Below are positions 33,131 through 42,800 of a DNA stretch of 64,000 nt, piece by piece (within the stretch, counting starts at the first letter, position 1; the number at the start of each line of letters is the position of its first letter). This DNA is from Pelagihabitans pacificus. GTDB lineage: Bacteria; Bacteroidota; Bacteroidia; Flavobacteriales; Flavobacteriaceae. Position numbers and translations under genes: made by a program. The notes under the pieces were generated by a model. It was not told where the DNA came from. It was given only the letters and a program-made list of their open reading frames with translations, and made no database searches. The stretch lies in assembly GCF_009371985.2 (NCBI RefSeq), contig NZ_VIKU02000002.1, positions 248,001 through 312,000 on the forward strand, read 5' to 3'.

Positions 33131-34953
33131 TGGAATATTTCAAGAAAATCCTTCGCTTTGCGAAACCCTACAGCAAATACGGTTATCTGAATATTTTTTT
33201 CAACGTGCTTTACGCTTTGTTCAGTGCACTGTCCTTTGCCGCGCTGATGCCCATGTTGAATGTTCTTTTCGAGAAAGACAAACAACTTTTCGAGCCACCC
33301 GCCTATCAAGGATTGGGGAAATTAAAAGACTATTTCATGGATTACATGAATTATCAGGTAACCCAGTTCGCCGCTGATGATAAAATGAAGGGTCTCATAT
33401 TGGTTATTGGTTTGGTGCTTGTCCTGTTTTTATTAAAGAACCTGTTCAATTACCTTGCGATGTATTTCATTACTTTTCTTCGCAACGGTGTTTTAAAGGA
33501 TATCAGAAATGCCCTTTACGGAAAGATAACAGATTTACCTATTTCATTTTATTCCGAAAAAAGAAAGGGGGATGTCATCGCCAGGATCACCTCGGATGTC
33601 TTGGAGATTCAGCATTCCTTCCTGTCGATCTTGGAGTTGATTGTACGGGAGCCGCTCACCATACTCTTCACAATTATCGTAATGTTCTTGATCAGTGCAA
33701 AACTGACCATTTTCGTTTTTATCTTCATTCCTGTTTCCGGGGCGATTATTTCCTGGATCGGGAAATCGCTTAAAAGGCAATCGGATAACGTTCAACGTGA
33801 ACAAGGGGAGTTTCTATCGATTGTCGAAGAAACCCTTGGCGGCCTACGGGTAATCAAATCTTTTAATTCCGAATCAAGGTTTTACAAAGTTTTTTCGGCC
33901 TCTACGGACCGATTTTTTAAATTTAGCAATAGCTTGCTGAACCGTCAAAACTTGGCTTCTCCCTCCGGTGAGTTTTTGGGGATATTGACCATCGGCGTAT
34001 TGCTATGGTTCGGGGGGAAAATGGTTTTGGTCGACAAAACACTCGATGCTGCTTCTTTCATTGCCTACATGGGACTTGCCTATGGTGTTCTGACCCCGGC
34101 GAAATCAATTAGTAAAGCGTCTTACGGGGTGAAAAAAGGAAATGCTGCCGCAGAAAGGGTTTTGGAAATATTGGAGACCGAAAACCCGATTTCGGAAATC
34201 GAAAATGCCATTGAAAAACTTGACTTTGATTCCGAAATCAAATTGAGGGATGTCTCATTTAAATATGAGGAAGAATATGTACTTCGTAATTTCAACCTTA
34301 CGGTGCCCAAAGGTGATACGGTGGCACTGGTCGGGCAATCAGGAAGCGGAAAAAGCACCATCGCGAATCTAGTTACCCGTTTCTATGATGTAAATGATGG
34401 CCATATCGAAATCGACGGTGTAGATGTTAAAAGTATGACCAAAAGATCTCTCCGAAACCTAATGGGATTGGTAACCCAAGACTCCATTCTGTTCAACGAT
34501 ACAGTACGGAACAATATCAGTTTAGGAAAGGAAAATGCTACGGACGAAGACATCATCGAGGCGGCGAAAATCGCTAATGCCCATGATTTCATTCAAGAAT
34601 TGCCTAATGGTTACAAGACCAATATTGGGGATAGTGGTAATAAACTAAGCGGTGGACAGAAACAACGTTTATCCATCGCCCGGGCCGTACTTAAAAACCC
34701 TCCCATCATGATATTGGACGAAGCTACTTCAGCGCTGGATACCGAAAGTGAGCGTTTGGTACAGGATGCCCTTGAAAATATGATGCGCAATCGTACTTCC
34801 ATCGTAATCGCCCACCGCCTGTCTACCATTCAGAACGCGAATACTATAATAGTGCTACAAAAAGGGGTCATCGTAGAGCAGGGATCCCATCCCGAGTTGT
34901 TAGCTAAAAATGGAGTGTATAAGAAATTGGTCGAGATGCAGTCACTAACGTAG
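33130..34953 (+). CDS. ABC exporter, MsbA-like fused permease/ATPase
   Basis: A half-transporter that would act as a homodimer in the inner membrane to move lipid A or another lipid or drug. The membrane domain (about 1-335) has six predicted helices. The ATPase domain (about 350-607) has Walker A GQSGSGKST, signature LSGGQKQRLSIARA, Walker B IMILDEATSALD and the H-loop IAHRLSTI. MsbA is the usual flavobacterial annotation, but the substrate is not proven. It is translationally coupled to the phosphosugar mutase, which might point to envelope sugar or lipid supply. Confidence 0.88.
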   Translation: MEYFKKILRFAKPYSKYGYLNIFFNVLYALFSALSFAALMPMLNVLFEKDKQLFEPPAYQGLGKLKDYFMDYMNYQVTQFAADDKMKGLILVIGLVLVLFLLKNLFNYLAMYFITFLRNGVLKDIRNALYGKITDLPISFYSEKRKGDVIARITSDVLEIQHSFLSILELIVREPLTILFTIIVMFLISAKLTIFVFIFIPVSGAIISWIGKSLKRQSDNVQREQGEFLSIVEETLGGLRVIKSFNSESRFYKVFSASTDRFFKFSNSLLNRQNLASPSGEFLGILTIGVLLWFGGKMVLVDKTLDAASFIAYMGLAYGVLTPAKSISKASYGVKKGNAAAERVLEILETENPISEIENAIEKLDFDSEIKLRDVSFKYEEEYVLRNFNLTVPKGDTVALVGQSGSGKSTIANLVTRFYDVNDGHIEIDGVDVKSMTKRSLRNLMGLVTQDSILFNDTVRNNISLGKENATDEDIIEAAKIANAHDFIQELPNGYKTNIGDSGNKLSGGQKQRLSIARAVLKNPPIMILDEATSALDTESERLVQDALENMMRNRTSIVIAHRLSTIQNANTIIVLQKGVIVEQGSHPELLAKNGVYKKLVEMQSLT

Positions 34954-35002
34954 GCCTCTATGGTTGGCAAGTGGATTTCCTACTTTGTGCTAGCTTCTTT
35001 CC

Positions 35003-35629
35003 GTGCTACCGGTTCGGGTGATTCAAAAAAAGATTAAACCTTTTGCTAACTTTAACGTCAAAGAATCGAATTCAAGCAGAGACCTATTGCTGACCGAGGA
35101 AACCTTAATTGACCAGTTAAAAGACCGGAAGACCCAATCCCAGGCCTTTGAGGTGTTGGTTGATACCTATCAGAAAAGGTTGTATTGGCATATCCGTAGG
35201 ATTGTGTTAGATCATGACGATGCCGACGACGTTTTACAAAATACGTTCATTAAGGTTTATAGAAATATCGAAGGGTTCAAAGGGGAAAGTAAGCTATACT
35301 CGTGGATGTATCGCATCGCTACCAATGAATCGCTTAATTTTTTAAGAAACAAATCGAAAAAGCTAGGGCTCAGTGATGGGGAATTGCAAGATCGAATGAT
35401 AGACAATCTGGAGGCCGATGTATACTTTGAGGGAGAAGCCATACAGTTAAAATTGCAGAAAGCGATTGCTACGCTTCCCGAGAAACAGAAGTTGGTTTTC
35501 AACATGAAATATTTTGAGGAGCTGAAATATGAGGAAATTTCCGAAATTTTGGAGACTACGGTAGGTGGACTAAAAGCTTCCTATCATTTGGCGGCAAAAA
35601 AGATTGAAGCATTTTTAAAATCAGGGTGA
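35003..35629 (+). CDS. ECF-type RNA polymerase sigma factor
   Basis: Region 2 has DADDVLQNTFIKVYRNIEGF and LYSWMYRIATNESLNFLRN; region 4 has LPEKQKLVFNMKYFEELKYE and EISEILETTVGGLKASYHLA. The GTG at 35003 gives 208 residues, but the first 28 are unlike the family. A -7-like box (TAACTTTA, 35047-35054) lies inside them, so the true start may be the TTG at 35087 (TEETLIDQLKDRK). It is followed after 38 bases by its probable membrane-bound partner and a Spy-like periplasmic protein, a common three-gene stress-response layout. Confidence 0.88.
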   Translation: MLPVRVIQKKIKPFANFNVKESNSSRDLLLTEETLIDQLKDRKTQSQAFEVLVDTYQKRLYWHIRRIVLDHDDADDVLQNTFIKVYRNIEGFKGESKLYSWMYRIATNESLNFLRNKSKKLGLSDGELQDRMIDNLEADVYFEGEAIQLKLQKAIATLPEKQKLVFNMKYFEELKYEEISEILETTVGGLKASYHLAAKKIEAFLKSG

Positions 35630-35667
35630 TAACCCTTTTGGAGATTTGAAAAAGTCAAACCAAAACC

Positions 35668-36195
35668 ATGAAAGAACTGAACAATTTAAAGAAAAAAGAC
35701 GGCTTTAAGACCCCGGAAGGCTATTTCGAAGGCTTTCACGAGCGGTTAATCGCCAAAATGGAAACAGAGCCGGCCAATCTGCCCAAAGACGAAGGTTTTA
35801 AAGTGCCGGAAGCTTATTTTGACGGATTGAACAAAAACATCCAAGAAAAGCTTAAACAAGAAAAACCAAAGGTTGTAAAACTACAGGCGTATCGGAAATA
35901 CTATTTTGCGGCCGCTTCCATCGCAGCGCTGTTAGTGGTACTGATCGCGTTAAATTGGAAGACCGAGAAATCGGTCACGTTTCAAGATATTGCCAGTTCG
36001 GACATCGATACGTATTTCGAAAACCACGAAATAGGGTTGAGCCCCTTTGAGATTGCAGAAGTGCTGCCATTGGAAAACCTTGAAATAAATGACTTATTGA
36101 AAAATCAAATCAAAGAAGAAAATATCGTCGACTATTTGGATGAGAACATCGATGATTTTGAAGAACTAAACCTTGAAGACAATGAAGTTTATTAA
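35668..36195 (+). CDS. single-pass membrane protein, probable anti-sigma partner
   Basis: The 175-residue protein has a cytoplasmic N-terminus with two copies of a short motif, DGFKTPEGYFEGF (about 11-23) and EGFKVPEAYFDGL (about 43-55). One membrane helix (about 75-93) and an acidic external tail follow. Proteins with the GFK-P-YF motif commonly follow ECF sigma factors in Flavobacteria; binding of the sigma factor by these repeats is my inference. It overlaps the Spy-like gene by 14 bases. Confidence 0.8.
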   Translation: MKELNNLKKKDGFKTPEGYFEGFHERLIAKMETEPANLPKDEGFKVPEAYFDGLNKNIQEKLKQEKPKVVKLQAYRKYYFAAASIAALLVVLIALNWKTEKSVTFQDIASSDIDTYFENHEIGLSPFEIAEVLPLENLEINDLLKNQIKEENIVDYLDENIDDFEELNLEDNEVY

Positions 36196-36628
36196 AACAA
36201 TGGCCTTTATGGCTTTGTTCCTCACCTGTAACCTATTTTTTGCCCAGGACCGGCCAGGCAGGGACAAAATAAAGGCGCTGAAAGTTGCGTTCATAACAGA
36301 ACGCATAGGTCTTACCAGCGGTGAAGCGCAACAATTTTGGCCAATTTACAACGAGCATGAAAAGGTGATGGAAGACCTGCGAATTACCGAACGTACCGAA
36401 ATCAGGGCAAAACTTAGGAATTTGGATGCCGTTTCGGGTAACGAAGCCAACAAGCTTTTGGAACGTTTTCTGAACCTTGAGGCTGAAAAGCAAGCGGAAA
36501 ACGAGAAGTTTATCAAAAAAGTGAACGAGCTATTAGCGGCAAAGAAAACAATTCTTCTCCTAAAAGCGGAAGAAGATTTTAAAAGGGAACTTATAAAACG
36601 ATACCGGCAAAACAGGGGTGGACAGTGA
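36182..36628 (+). CDS. periplasmic helical protein, Spy/CpxP- or sensor-like
   Basis: The signal peptide (about residues 1-21, ending LFFAQ) is followed by a wholly helical, charged domain of about 125 residues. It includes ITERIGLTSGEAQQFWPIYN, the LTxxEA..FWP.Y pattern of Spy/CpxP-like and heavy-metal-sensor-like proteins. These proteins sense or buffer envelope stress. The ATG at 36182 is used; an in-frame TTG three codons upstream is less likely. It overlaps the membrane-protein gene, and a terminator follows, so it is the last gene of the sigma-factor unit. Confidence 0.82.
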   Translation: MKFIKTMAFMALFLTCNLFFAQDRPGRDKIKALKVAFITERIGLTSGEAQQFWPIYNEHEKVMEDLRITERTEIRAKLRNLDAVSGNEANKLLERFLNLEAEKQAENEKFIKKVNELLAAKKTILLLKAEEDFKRELIKRYRQNRGGQ

Positions 36629-36659
36629 AAATAAACCCTTGTTTCGACCAAATACAGAA

Positions 36660-36686
36660 AAAGAGGCTAAAAAGCCTCTTTTTTTA
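36660..36686 (+). terminator. rho-independent terminator of the sigma-factor unit
   Basis: AAGAGGCT (36661-36668), a short A-rich loop and AGCCTCTT (36673-36680), followed by a run of T. The stem is 8 bp. Confidence 0.9.
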
Positions 36687-36764
36687 TTAAACCCTAGGCC
36701 CAAATCAAAGTCAAAAAGATAGAAACAACCCCTGACCAAATCCAGGGCATTAAATTTAATCCTT

Positions 36765-37115
36765 ATGAAAAGTTTAAAAGTAATTTTGGCATCATTGGTA
36801 CTATTGGGAACCATCCTTTCAGTAAATGCCCAAAGAAGAGTAGTCAAAGTATATCCCAAACATGGAACCGTGGTTACCACTATACATAAACCTAAGGTGG
36901 TCATACATAAAAATGCCAGGTTTCATTTTGCCAATGGTGTATGGTACAAAGCACGAGGAAGAAAATATGTCGTTTGTGCCGCACCGCTAGGTATCACGGT
37001 GCGACACTTACCTAGGGGCAACAAAGTGGTTCATATCAATGGAAGAAAGTTGTACAAATACAAGGGTGTTTGGTACAAAAAGAAAGGACGTGGTTTTGTA
37101 GTGGTAACGGCGTAA
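36765..37115 (+). CDS. exported DUF6515-like protein
   Basis: The 116-residue protein has a signal peptide (about residues 1-22, ending VNAQ). The mature part is very basic and has two similar segments: FHFANGVWYKARGRKYVVC and LYKYKGVWYKKKGRGFVVV. Between them lies PLGITVRHLPRGNKVVHING. This is the layout of DUF6515 proteins of Bacteroidota, which are of unknown function and are probably located in the periplasm or outer membrane. It is flanked by terminators on both sides and so is transcribed alone. Confidence 0.75.
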   Translation: MKSLKVILASLVLLGTILSVNAQRRVVKVYPKHGTVVTTIHKPKVVIHKNARFHFANGVWYKARGRKYVVCAAPLGITVRHLPRGNKVVHINGRKLYKYKGVWYKKKGRGFVVVTA

Positions 37116-37169
37116 TGTATGTTATTATACCTCGTAGGGACTTTCCCGTTCTTTTCGGATGATAAAAAT

Positions 37170-37207
37170 CGAGATGCCATATAGTTTTATAGCATCTCGT
37201 TTTTTTT
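37170..37207. terminator. bidirectional rho-independent terminator
   Basis: CGAGATGC (37170-37177) and GCATCTCG (37192-37199) form an 8-bp stem with a 14-base loop. Eight T follow on the plus strand, and A(T)5A follows on the minus strand. It separates the DUF6515 gene from the convergent lipoprotein gene. Confidence 0.88.
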
Positions 37208-37225
37208 ATGAACAAGCAATCATGC

Positions 37226-38251
37226 TTATCTCCAAGTCAGTTTTGCGATTCGATTCTTACCGGCTGCGTAGGCAACCGAATCGTTTAAAAAACGAAAGGT
37301 GTAAAATGATTCGTCTGAGAGATGTGTCCATGACTTGCCCATATTACTGGAATAGTCTATTCCTTCAAAACCAAGCGCTATAATGCCCGTACCGTTGGTA
37401 TTTGGTACAAACTGAACACAGCTACGATATCCGGGAGGATTCCCCTCGTTGATAGGATACCATGATTTACCACCATCTTTGGTCATTGCCTTATTGTTCC
37501 GTGAATTCCGTGGTCTGGTATAATCCCCTCCGAAGGCAATGCCTACATTCTCATCATAAAAATCAATGGAGTAGATTCCGGAAGTTGTTTGTTCCGCTTC
37601 AATGGGCGTATGCATTACTTCCCAAGTGTTTCCTTTATCCTTAGAGTATAAAACCCTCTTGGTGGTCGCGATCCATACTTGGTCACCTATGGTTTTGATA
37701 TTGGTGTTACTGGCAGCAAAAGCCCCTTCCCCTTCGATGGCTTCCGGTAAGTCTGTACAGGGGATTTTTTGCCATGAATTTCCACCATCCCTTGTAATGA
37801 TGATGCTCAAACATCCATCCACGCTGTCCCCTACCGCAACCCCTTCCTTGTCGTTCCAAAATGTCATGGCATCATAGAAAACGCCCTCTCCTTCTTCCAT
37901 GTACACTAGGTCCATTCTTCCCTGCCCTCCTGTTTTGTATAGGAGCCCCGGATTACCGACCGAAAGCATAAAAAAATCGGTAGCGGTATGCGCAACAGCG
38001 CGAAACTCTGGAATTATGGTATGGTACTTTTTCTCATTTGTCCGCACCTTCCCGTCCTTTAGGTCAATTGCACCGAAGGTTCCTTTATTGGCGGCAAAAG
38101 CCAAGCTGTTTCCCATAATTTCAATCGCCCGGATACTGATGGAGTCTTCATACAGAATTTCAATTTGCACGGAAGTGAAAGGAGCTCTTTTTTCAGTAAC
38201 GGAACACGAACAAATGCCCAGGAAAATCAAACAAAACAAAAAGCCACGCAT
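37226..38251 (-). CDS. BNR/YCF48-like beta-propeller lipoprotein
   Basis: The 341-residue protein has a short signal peptide with a possible lipobox (FLGICSC, Cys14 or Cys16). The rest is a beta-propeller with Asp-box type repeats, for example TRDGGNSWQKI, SKDKGNTWEVM, TKDGGKSWYPI and SNMGKSWTHL. Similar proteins are related to photosystem II assembly factor YCF48 and to sialidase-type propellers, but this one has no sign of enzymatic residues. The start at 38251 is chosen because it places the hydrophobic segment at the N-terminus; the frame extends to 38296. Function unknown, probably in the periplasm or at the outer membrane. Confidence 0.8.
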   Translation of the reverse strand: MRGFLFCLIFLGICSCSVTEKRAPFTSVQIEILYEDSISIRAIEIMGNSLAFAANKGTFGAIDLKDGKVRTNEKKYHTIIPEFRAVAHTATDFFMLSVGNPGLLYKTGGQGRMDLVYMEEGEGVFYDAMTFWNDKEGVAVGDSVDGCLSIIITRDGGNSWQKIPCTDLPEAIEGEGAFAASNTNIKTIGDQVWIATTKRVLYSKDKGNTWEVMHTPIEAEQTTSGIYSIDFYDENVGIAFGGDYTRPRNSRNNKAMTKDGGKSWYPINEGNPPGYRSCVQFVPNTNGTGIIALGFEGIDYSSNMGKSWTHLSDESFYTFRFLNDSVAYAAGKNRIAKLTWR

Positions 38252-38295
38252 CGTATAAAGTTTCCCAAATGTAAATGGAATCCTATGGAATACCA

Positions 38296-38303
38296 TACCT
38301 TTG
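38296..38303 (+). promoter_or_regulatory. -7 promoter box (TACCTTTG)
   Basis: A TAnnTTTG match 18 bases before the ATG of the rRNA methyltransferase gene. Confidence 0.6.
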
Positions 38304-38321
38304 CACCCTTATTTTTGTTAG

Positions 38322-39536
38322 ATGAAATTGCACAGAAACTTGGTGTTTGCCGTAATCGATGCCTTGAATTTGATTTTCAATGAAGGGGAGTACGCAGACA
38401 AGGTAGTTCAGAAGGTGTTGAAGTATGACAAACGTTGGGGTTCGCGAGATCGCGGCTTTATAGCGGAGACAACCTATGAAATGGTTCGCTATAAACGTTT
38501 ATACGCCGAAATCGCTACTGTAAAAGCACCTTATAGCCGTCCCGACCTGTTTCGTATGTGGGCGGTTTGGGCCGTTTTAAAAGGAATCCCATTGCCCGAT
38601 TGGAAACAAATAGAACCCACCCCGGAACGTCGTATAAAAGGTAGGTTCGATGAGCTTTCCAAAATCAGGAAATTCCGGGAAGCCGTTCCCGATTGGCTCG
38701 ATGAGCTTTGCGCCAAGTCATTAGGGGAAAAATTGTGGTCGGCCGAAATCACGGCTTTGAACCGACCGGCAGAGGTCATCTTGCGGACCAATACCTTAAA
38801 AACCACCAAAGAAGAACTGCGCAAAATGCTGTCGCAGGAAAACATTGTCGCGGAGCCTATTAAAGGCTACCCATATGCACTTCGTTTGCCCGTACGCGCC
38901 AACGTCTTCGTAACCGAGGCCTTTAAAAAAGGGCTTTTCGAGGTACAGGATGCCAATTCACAACTCGTAACACCGTTGTTGGATGTTAAACCTGGCCAAC
39001 GCGTGGTGGATGCCTGTGCAGGTGCCGGAGGAAAATCATTACATTTGGCCGCCTTAATGGAGAATAAGGGACAGTTGATAGCGATGGACATCTATGGTAG
39101 CAAGTTGAAGGAATTGAAACGCCGTGCCCGAAGAAATGGAATACACAATATCGAACCTCGTGAAATCGACTCGACAAAGGTCATCAAGAAACTATACGGA
39201 AAGGCAGACCGGCTACTGATCGACGCCCCCTGTACCGGTTTGGGTGTCATTCGAAGAAATCCGGATACCAAATGGAAGTTACAACCCGAGTTTCTTAATA
39301 AAATTACTAAGACCCAACAAGAAATTCTCCGCAATTATAGTAAGATGGTCAGACCAGGCGGAAAAATGGTTTACGCCACCTGTTCCATTCTTCCACAGGA
39401 GAACAACGATCAGGTCAAATCATTCTTGGCCGCCGAGGAAGGCAATGATTTCACCTTGGTAGAAGAAAGGAACATCTATGCCTCTAAAAGTGGGTACGAT
39501 GGCTTTTACATGGCCTTGTTCGAGAGAGGCGAGTAA
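38322..39536 (+). CDS. RsmB-like 16S rRNA m5C methyltransferase
   Basis: The 404-residue protein has an N-terminal NusB-like helical region (about 1-140) and a C-terminal Rossmann methyltransferase domain. SAM binding is at VVDACAGAGGKSLHLAAL (about 232-249). The two catalytic cysteine motifs are IDAPCTGLGVIRRNPD and YATCSILPQEN. In RsmB of E. coli the cysteine of the second motif attacks C6 of the cytosine. The target here is probably 16S rRNA, as for RsmB; RsmF-like targets cannot be excluded. The gene has its own promoter. Confidence 0.88.
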   Translation: MKLHRNLVFAVIDALNLIFNEGEYADKVVQKVLKYDKRWGSRDRGFIAETTYEMVRYKRLYAEIATVKAPYSRPDLFRMWAVWAVLKGIPLPDWKQIEPTPERRIKGRFDELSKIRKFREAVPDWLDELCAKSLGEKLWSAEITALNRPAEVILRTNTLKTTKEELRKMLSQENIVAEPIKGYPYALRLPVRANVFVTEAFKKGLFEVQDANSQLVTPLLDVKPGQRVVDACAGAGGKSLHLAALMENKGQLIAMDIYGSKLKELKRRARRNGIHNIEPREIDSTKVIKKLYGKADRLLIDAPCTGLGVIRRNPDTKWKLQPEFLNKITKTQQEILRNYSKMVRPGGKMVYATCSILPQENNDQVKSFLAAEEGNDFTLVEERNIYASKSGYDGFYMALFERGE

Positions 39537-39841
39537 GAGTCACTTCCGAACCTTTTTGGTGTGATGGGTCGATAGATGGCGTTCAAAAACCTCCTAAAAA
39601 GAGTAGATTAGGCGTCGTAGCGCAAAAACAGTCTTCGCTACCCTTAGCAAATTAGAGATAAGCCTTGATTTCCGGTTTTCTTTCCAAGGGCCTTACCATT
39701 CAATCACAGCGATCGCAGTAATCAACAATTCCCCCAAAAAACTGTTGATTTCTAATTTCAATAGAATTGATAAACAGCATTAGAATTTAAGGCGAATGAC
39801 GTAAATTTGTGCTTTGTCAATCGTAACAACCCTCAGACCCT
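39537..39841. other. gene-free stretch before purL
   Basis: No coding frame with family-like content is seen in these 305 bases. There is a hairpin-forming pair, AATCAACA (39720-39727) and TGTTGATT (39743-39750). A clear -7 box TAAATTTG (39802-39809) lies 32 bases before the purL ATG. I recognised no purine riboswitch or PurR-like site. Confidence 0.6.
39802..39809 (+). promoter_or_regulatory. -7 promoter box of purL (TAAATTTG)
   Basis: A TAnnTTTG match 32 bases before the purL ATG. Confidence 0.6.
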
Positions 39842-42800
39842 ATGATTCACTTTTTCGGGGAGCCCACCACCAAAGTTTTTGCCGTACAGACTATTCAGGA
39901 GCTATCACAACAAGACATAGAAAAATTGAGTTGGTTGTTCGGCAACCAACCCAAGATAGATACGGCGTCACTTGACGCCTTTTTTGTTGGACCGCGTGCG
40001 GCCATGATTACCCCCTGGAGTACCAACGCTACCGAAATTACCCAAAATATGGGGGTCTCGGGTATTGTGCGCATAGAGCAATTCGAAAGGGTCGCTAAAG
40101 ACCACAGCAACTATGACCCCATGCTTTCCGAGAAGTTTTCGGCTTTGACACAGAATCTTTTCAATATCGATGTGGTACCGGAACCTATTTTGGAAGTTGA
40201 CGATATTGCCTCCTACAATGAAAGGGAGGGGTTGGCCTTGAGTTCCGAGGAGGTAGCCTACCTTAACGAACTCTCTGCAAAAATCGGTAGAAAACTGACC
40301 GATTCCGAGGTGTTTGGGTTCAGTCAGGTGAACTCCGAGCATTGCAGGCACAAGATTTTTAATGGCACTTTTGAAATCGACGGAAAAGTGATGCCCGTAT
40401 CCCTTTTCAAACTCATCAAAAGAACCTCCCGGGAAAACCCGAACGATATCGTTTCGGCCTATAAGGACAATGTAGCCTTTGTACAAGGACCCCGGGTGAT
40501 ACAGTTCGCCCCAAAAAGTGCCGACAAACCTGATTTTTATGAGGAAAAACCCTTTGAGTCGGTTATTTCCCTTAAGGCAGAGACCCATAACTTTCCTACA
40601 ACGGTAGAGCCCTTTAATGGTGCCGCCACCGGTTCGGGAGGGGAAATCAGGGACCGTTTGGCAGGTGGTAAGGGATCATTGCCTTTGGCAGGTACCGCCG
40701 TGTATATGACTGCTTATTCGCGATTGGAGGCAAATCGGCCTTGGGAAAAGGCAATGCCTGAACGCAAATGGTTGTACCAGACCCCGATGGACATCTTGAT
40801 AAAAGCCTCCGATGGGGCCTCCGACTTCGGGAATAAATTTGGCCAACCCCTTATTTCAGGTTCCGTACTCACCTTCGAACATGCCGAGGAACAAAGGAGG
40901 CTTGCTTATGATAAGGTCATCATGATGGCCGGGGGCATTGGTTATGGAAAAAGGGAACAAGCCTTGAAAGATACTCCCGTAACCGGTGATAAAATTGTAA
41001 TCCTTGGAGGGGATAACTACCGGATCGGAATGGGCGGGGCGGCAGTTTCCAGTGCCGATACCGGGGAATTCAGCGCGGCCATTGAGTTGAACGCCGTTCA
41101 GCGCTCTAATCCGGAAATGCAGAAAAGAGCGGCCAATGCGATTCGAGGCATGGTCGAAAGTGACCACAACCCTATCGTCTCCATCCATGACCATGGCGCT
41201 GGCGGACATTTGAATTGCCTCTCGGAACTAGTGGAGGAAACGGGCGGTAAAATCGATTTGGACAAATTGCCCATCGGTGACCCCACCTTGTCGGCCAAGG
41301 AAATAATTGGCAATGAATCCCAGGAGCGAATGGGGCTCGTTATTGGGCAAAAGGATATTGGCCTATTGCAACGAATCGCCGATCGGGAACGTTCACCCAT
41401 GTACCAGGTAGGGGATGTTACCGGTAATCAAAAATTTACTTTTCAATCCCAAAGCTCCGGGGAGAAGCCGATGGATATGGACTTGGAAGACATGTTCGGT
41501 AGCTCTCCCAAAACAATCATGGCCGATACCACCGTTGAAAGAACCTACCACGACCCCAACTATTCTTTGGAACATTTCCACGAGTATCTGGAACAGGTGC
41601 TACAAATCGAAGCCGTGGCGTGTAAGGACTGGTTGACCAACAAAGTAGATCGATGTGTGGGCGGAAGGGTAGCCAAACAACAATGTGCAGGCCCTTTACA
41701 GTTACCCTTGAATAATGTGGGTGTAATGGCCTTGGACTTTAAGGGCAAGGAAGGCGTCGCGACCAGTATCGGACACTCGCCCATCTCCGGCTTGATCGAT
41801 CCCATTGCCGGGAGCAAGAATAGTATCGCCGAAGCCTTGACCAATATTATCTGGGCCCCTTTAAAAGATGGTCTCCGATCGGTTTCCCTATCGGCCAACT
41901 GGATGTGGCCTTGCAAAAACGAAGGGGAAGATGCACGACTGTACCAGGCAGTAAAGGCCGTTTCGGATTTTTCCATAGCACTGGGCATCAATGTGCCTAC
42001 CGGAAAAGATTCACTTTCCATGAAACAGAAGTATAGTGATGGGGAGGTGCTTTCTCCGGGTACGGTCATCATCTCGGCAGCTGGGAATTGTAACGATATA
42101 ACCCAAGTCGTAGAACCGGTATTTCAAAAGGATGGTGGAAGCATTTACTATATCGATCTTAGTAAGGATACTTACAAATTGGGGGGGTCTTCCTTTGCAC
42201 AGGCACTGCACAGTATAGGCAGGAAAGCCCCGACTATAAATGACTCCGATTATTTTAGTAAGGTTTTTAATACCTTACAAGAATTAATTAAAGAGGGGCA
42301 CATCCTAGCCGGACATGATATCGCCTCGGGCGGATTGATTACAACGCTATTGGAGTTATGCTTTGCCGATACGGATTTGGGGGCCACTTTGGACCTGTCC
42401 GATCTGGAAGAGCCGGATAGTATAAAACTGTTGTTTTCGGAGAATGCAGGGATCGTATTTCAATCCAAGAACGGTAACACTGAACAGCTACTCATAGACA
42501 GAGGTATCAACGTAAAAAAAATTGGGGAAGTGACCAGCGTGGCCACACTTACCATCAAAAATGGTGGTATGGAGATGGGCTTGAACATTACCTCCCTCCG
42601 GGATACCTGGTTTAAGACCTCCTATTTGTTCGATGACCGGCAGACCGCAAGCGGTCTGGCAAAGGAGCGATACAAAAATTACAAAAATCAGGGATTGCGG
42701 TACAGTTTCCCGGAACACTTCAAAGGCATCATCCCCAAGAAAGGACAAAATGAAAGACCCAAAGCGGCTATCCTAAGGGAAAAAGGAAGTAATTCCGAAC

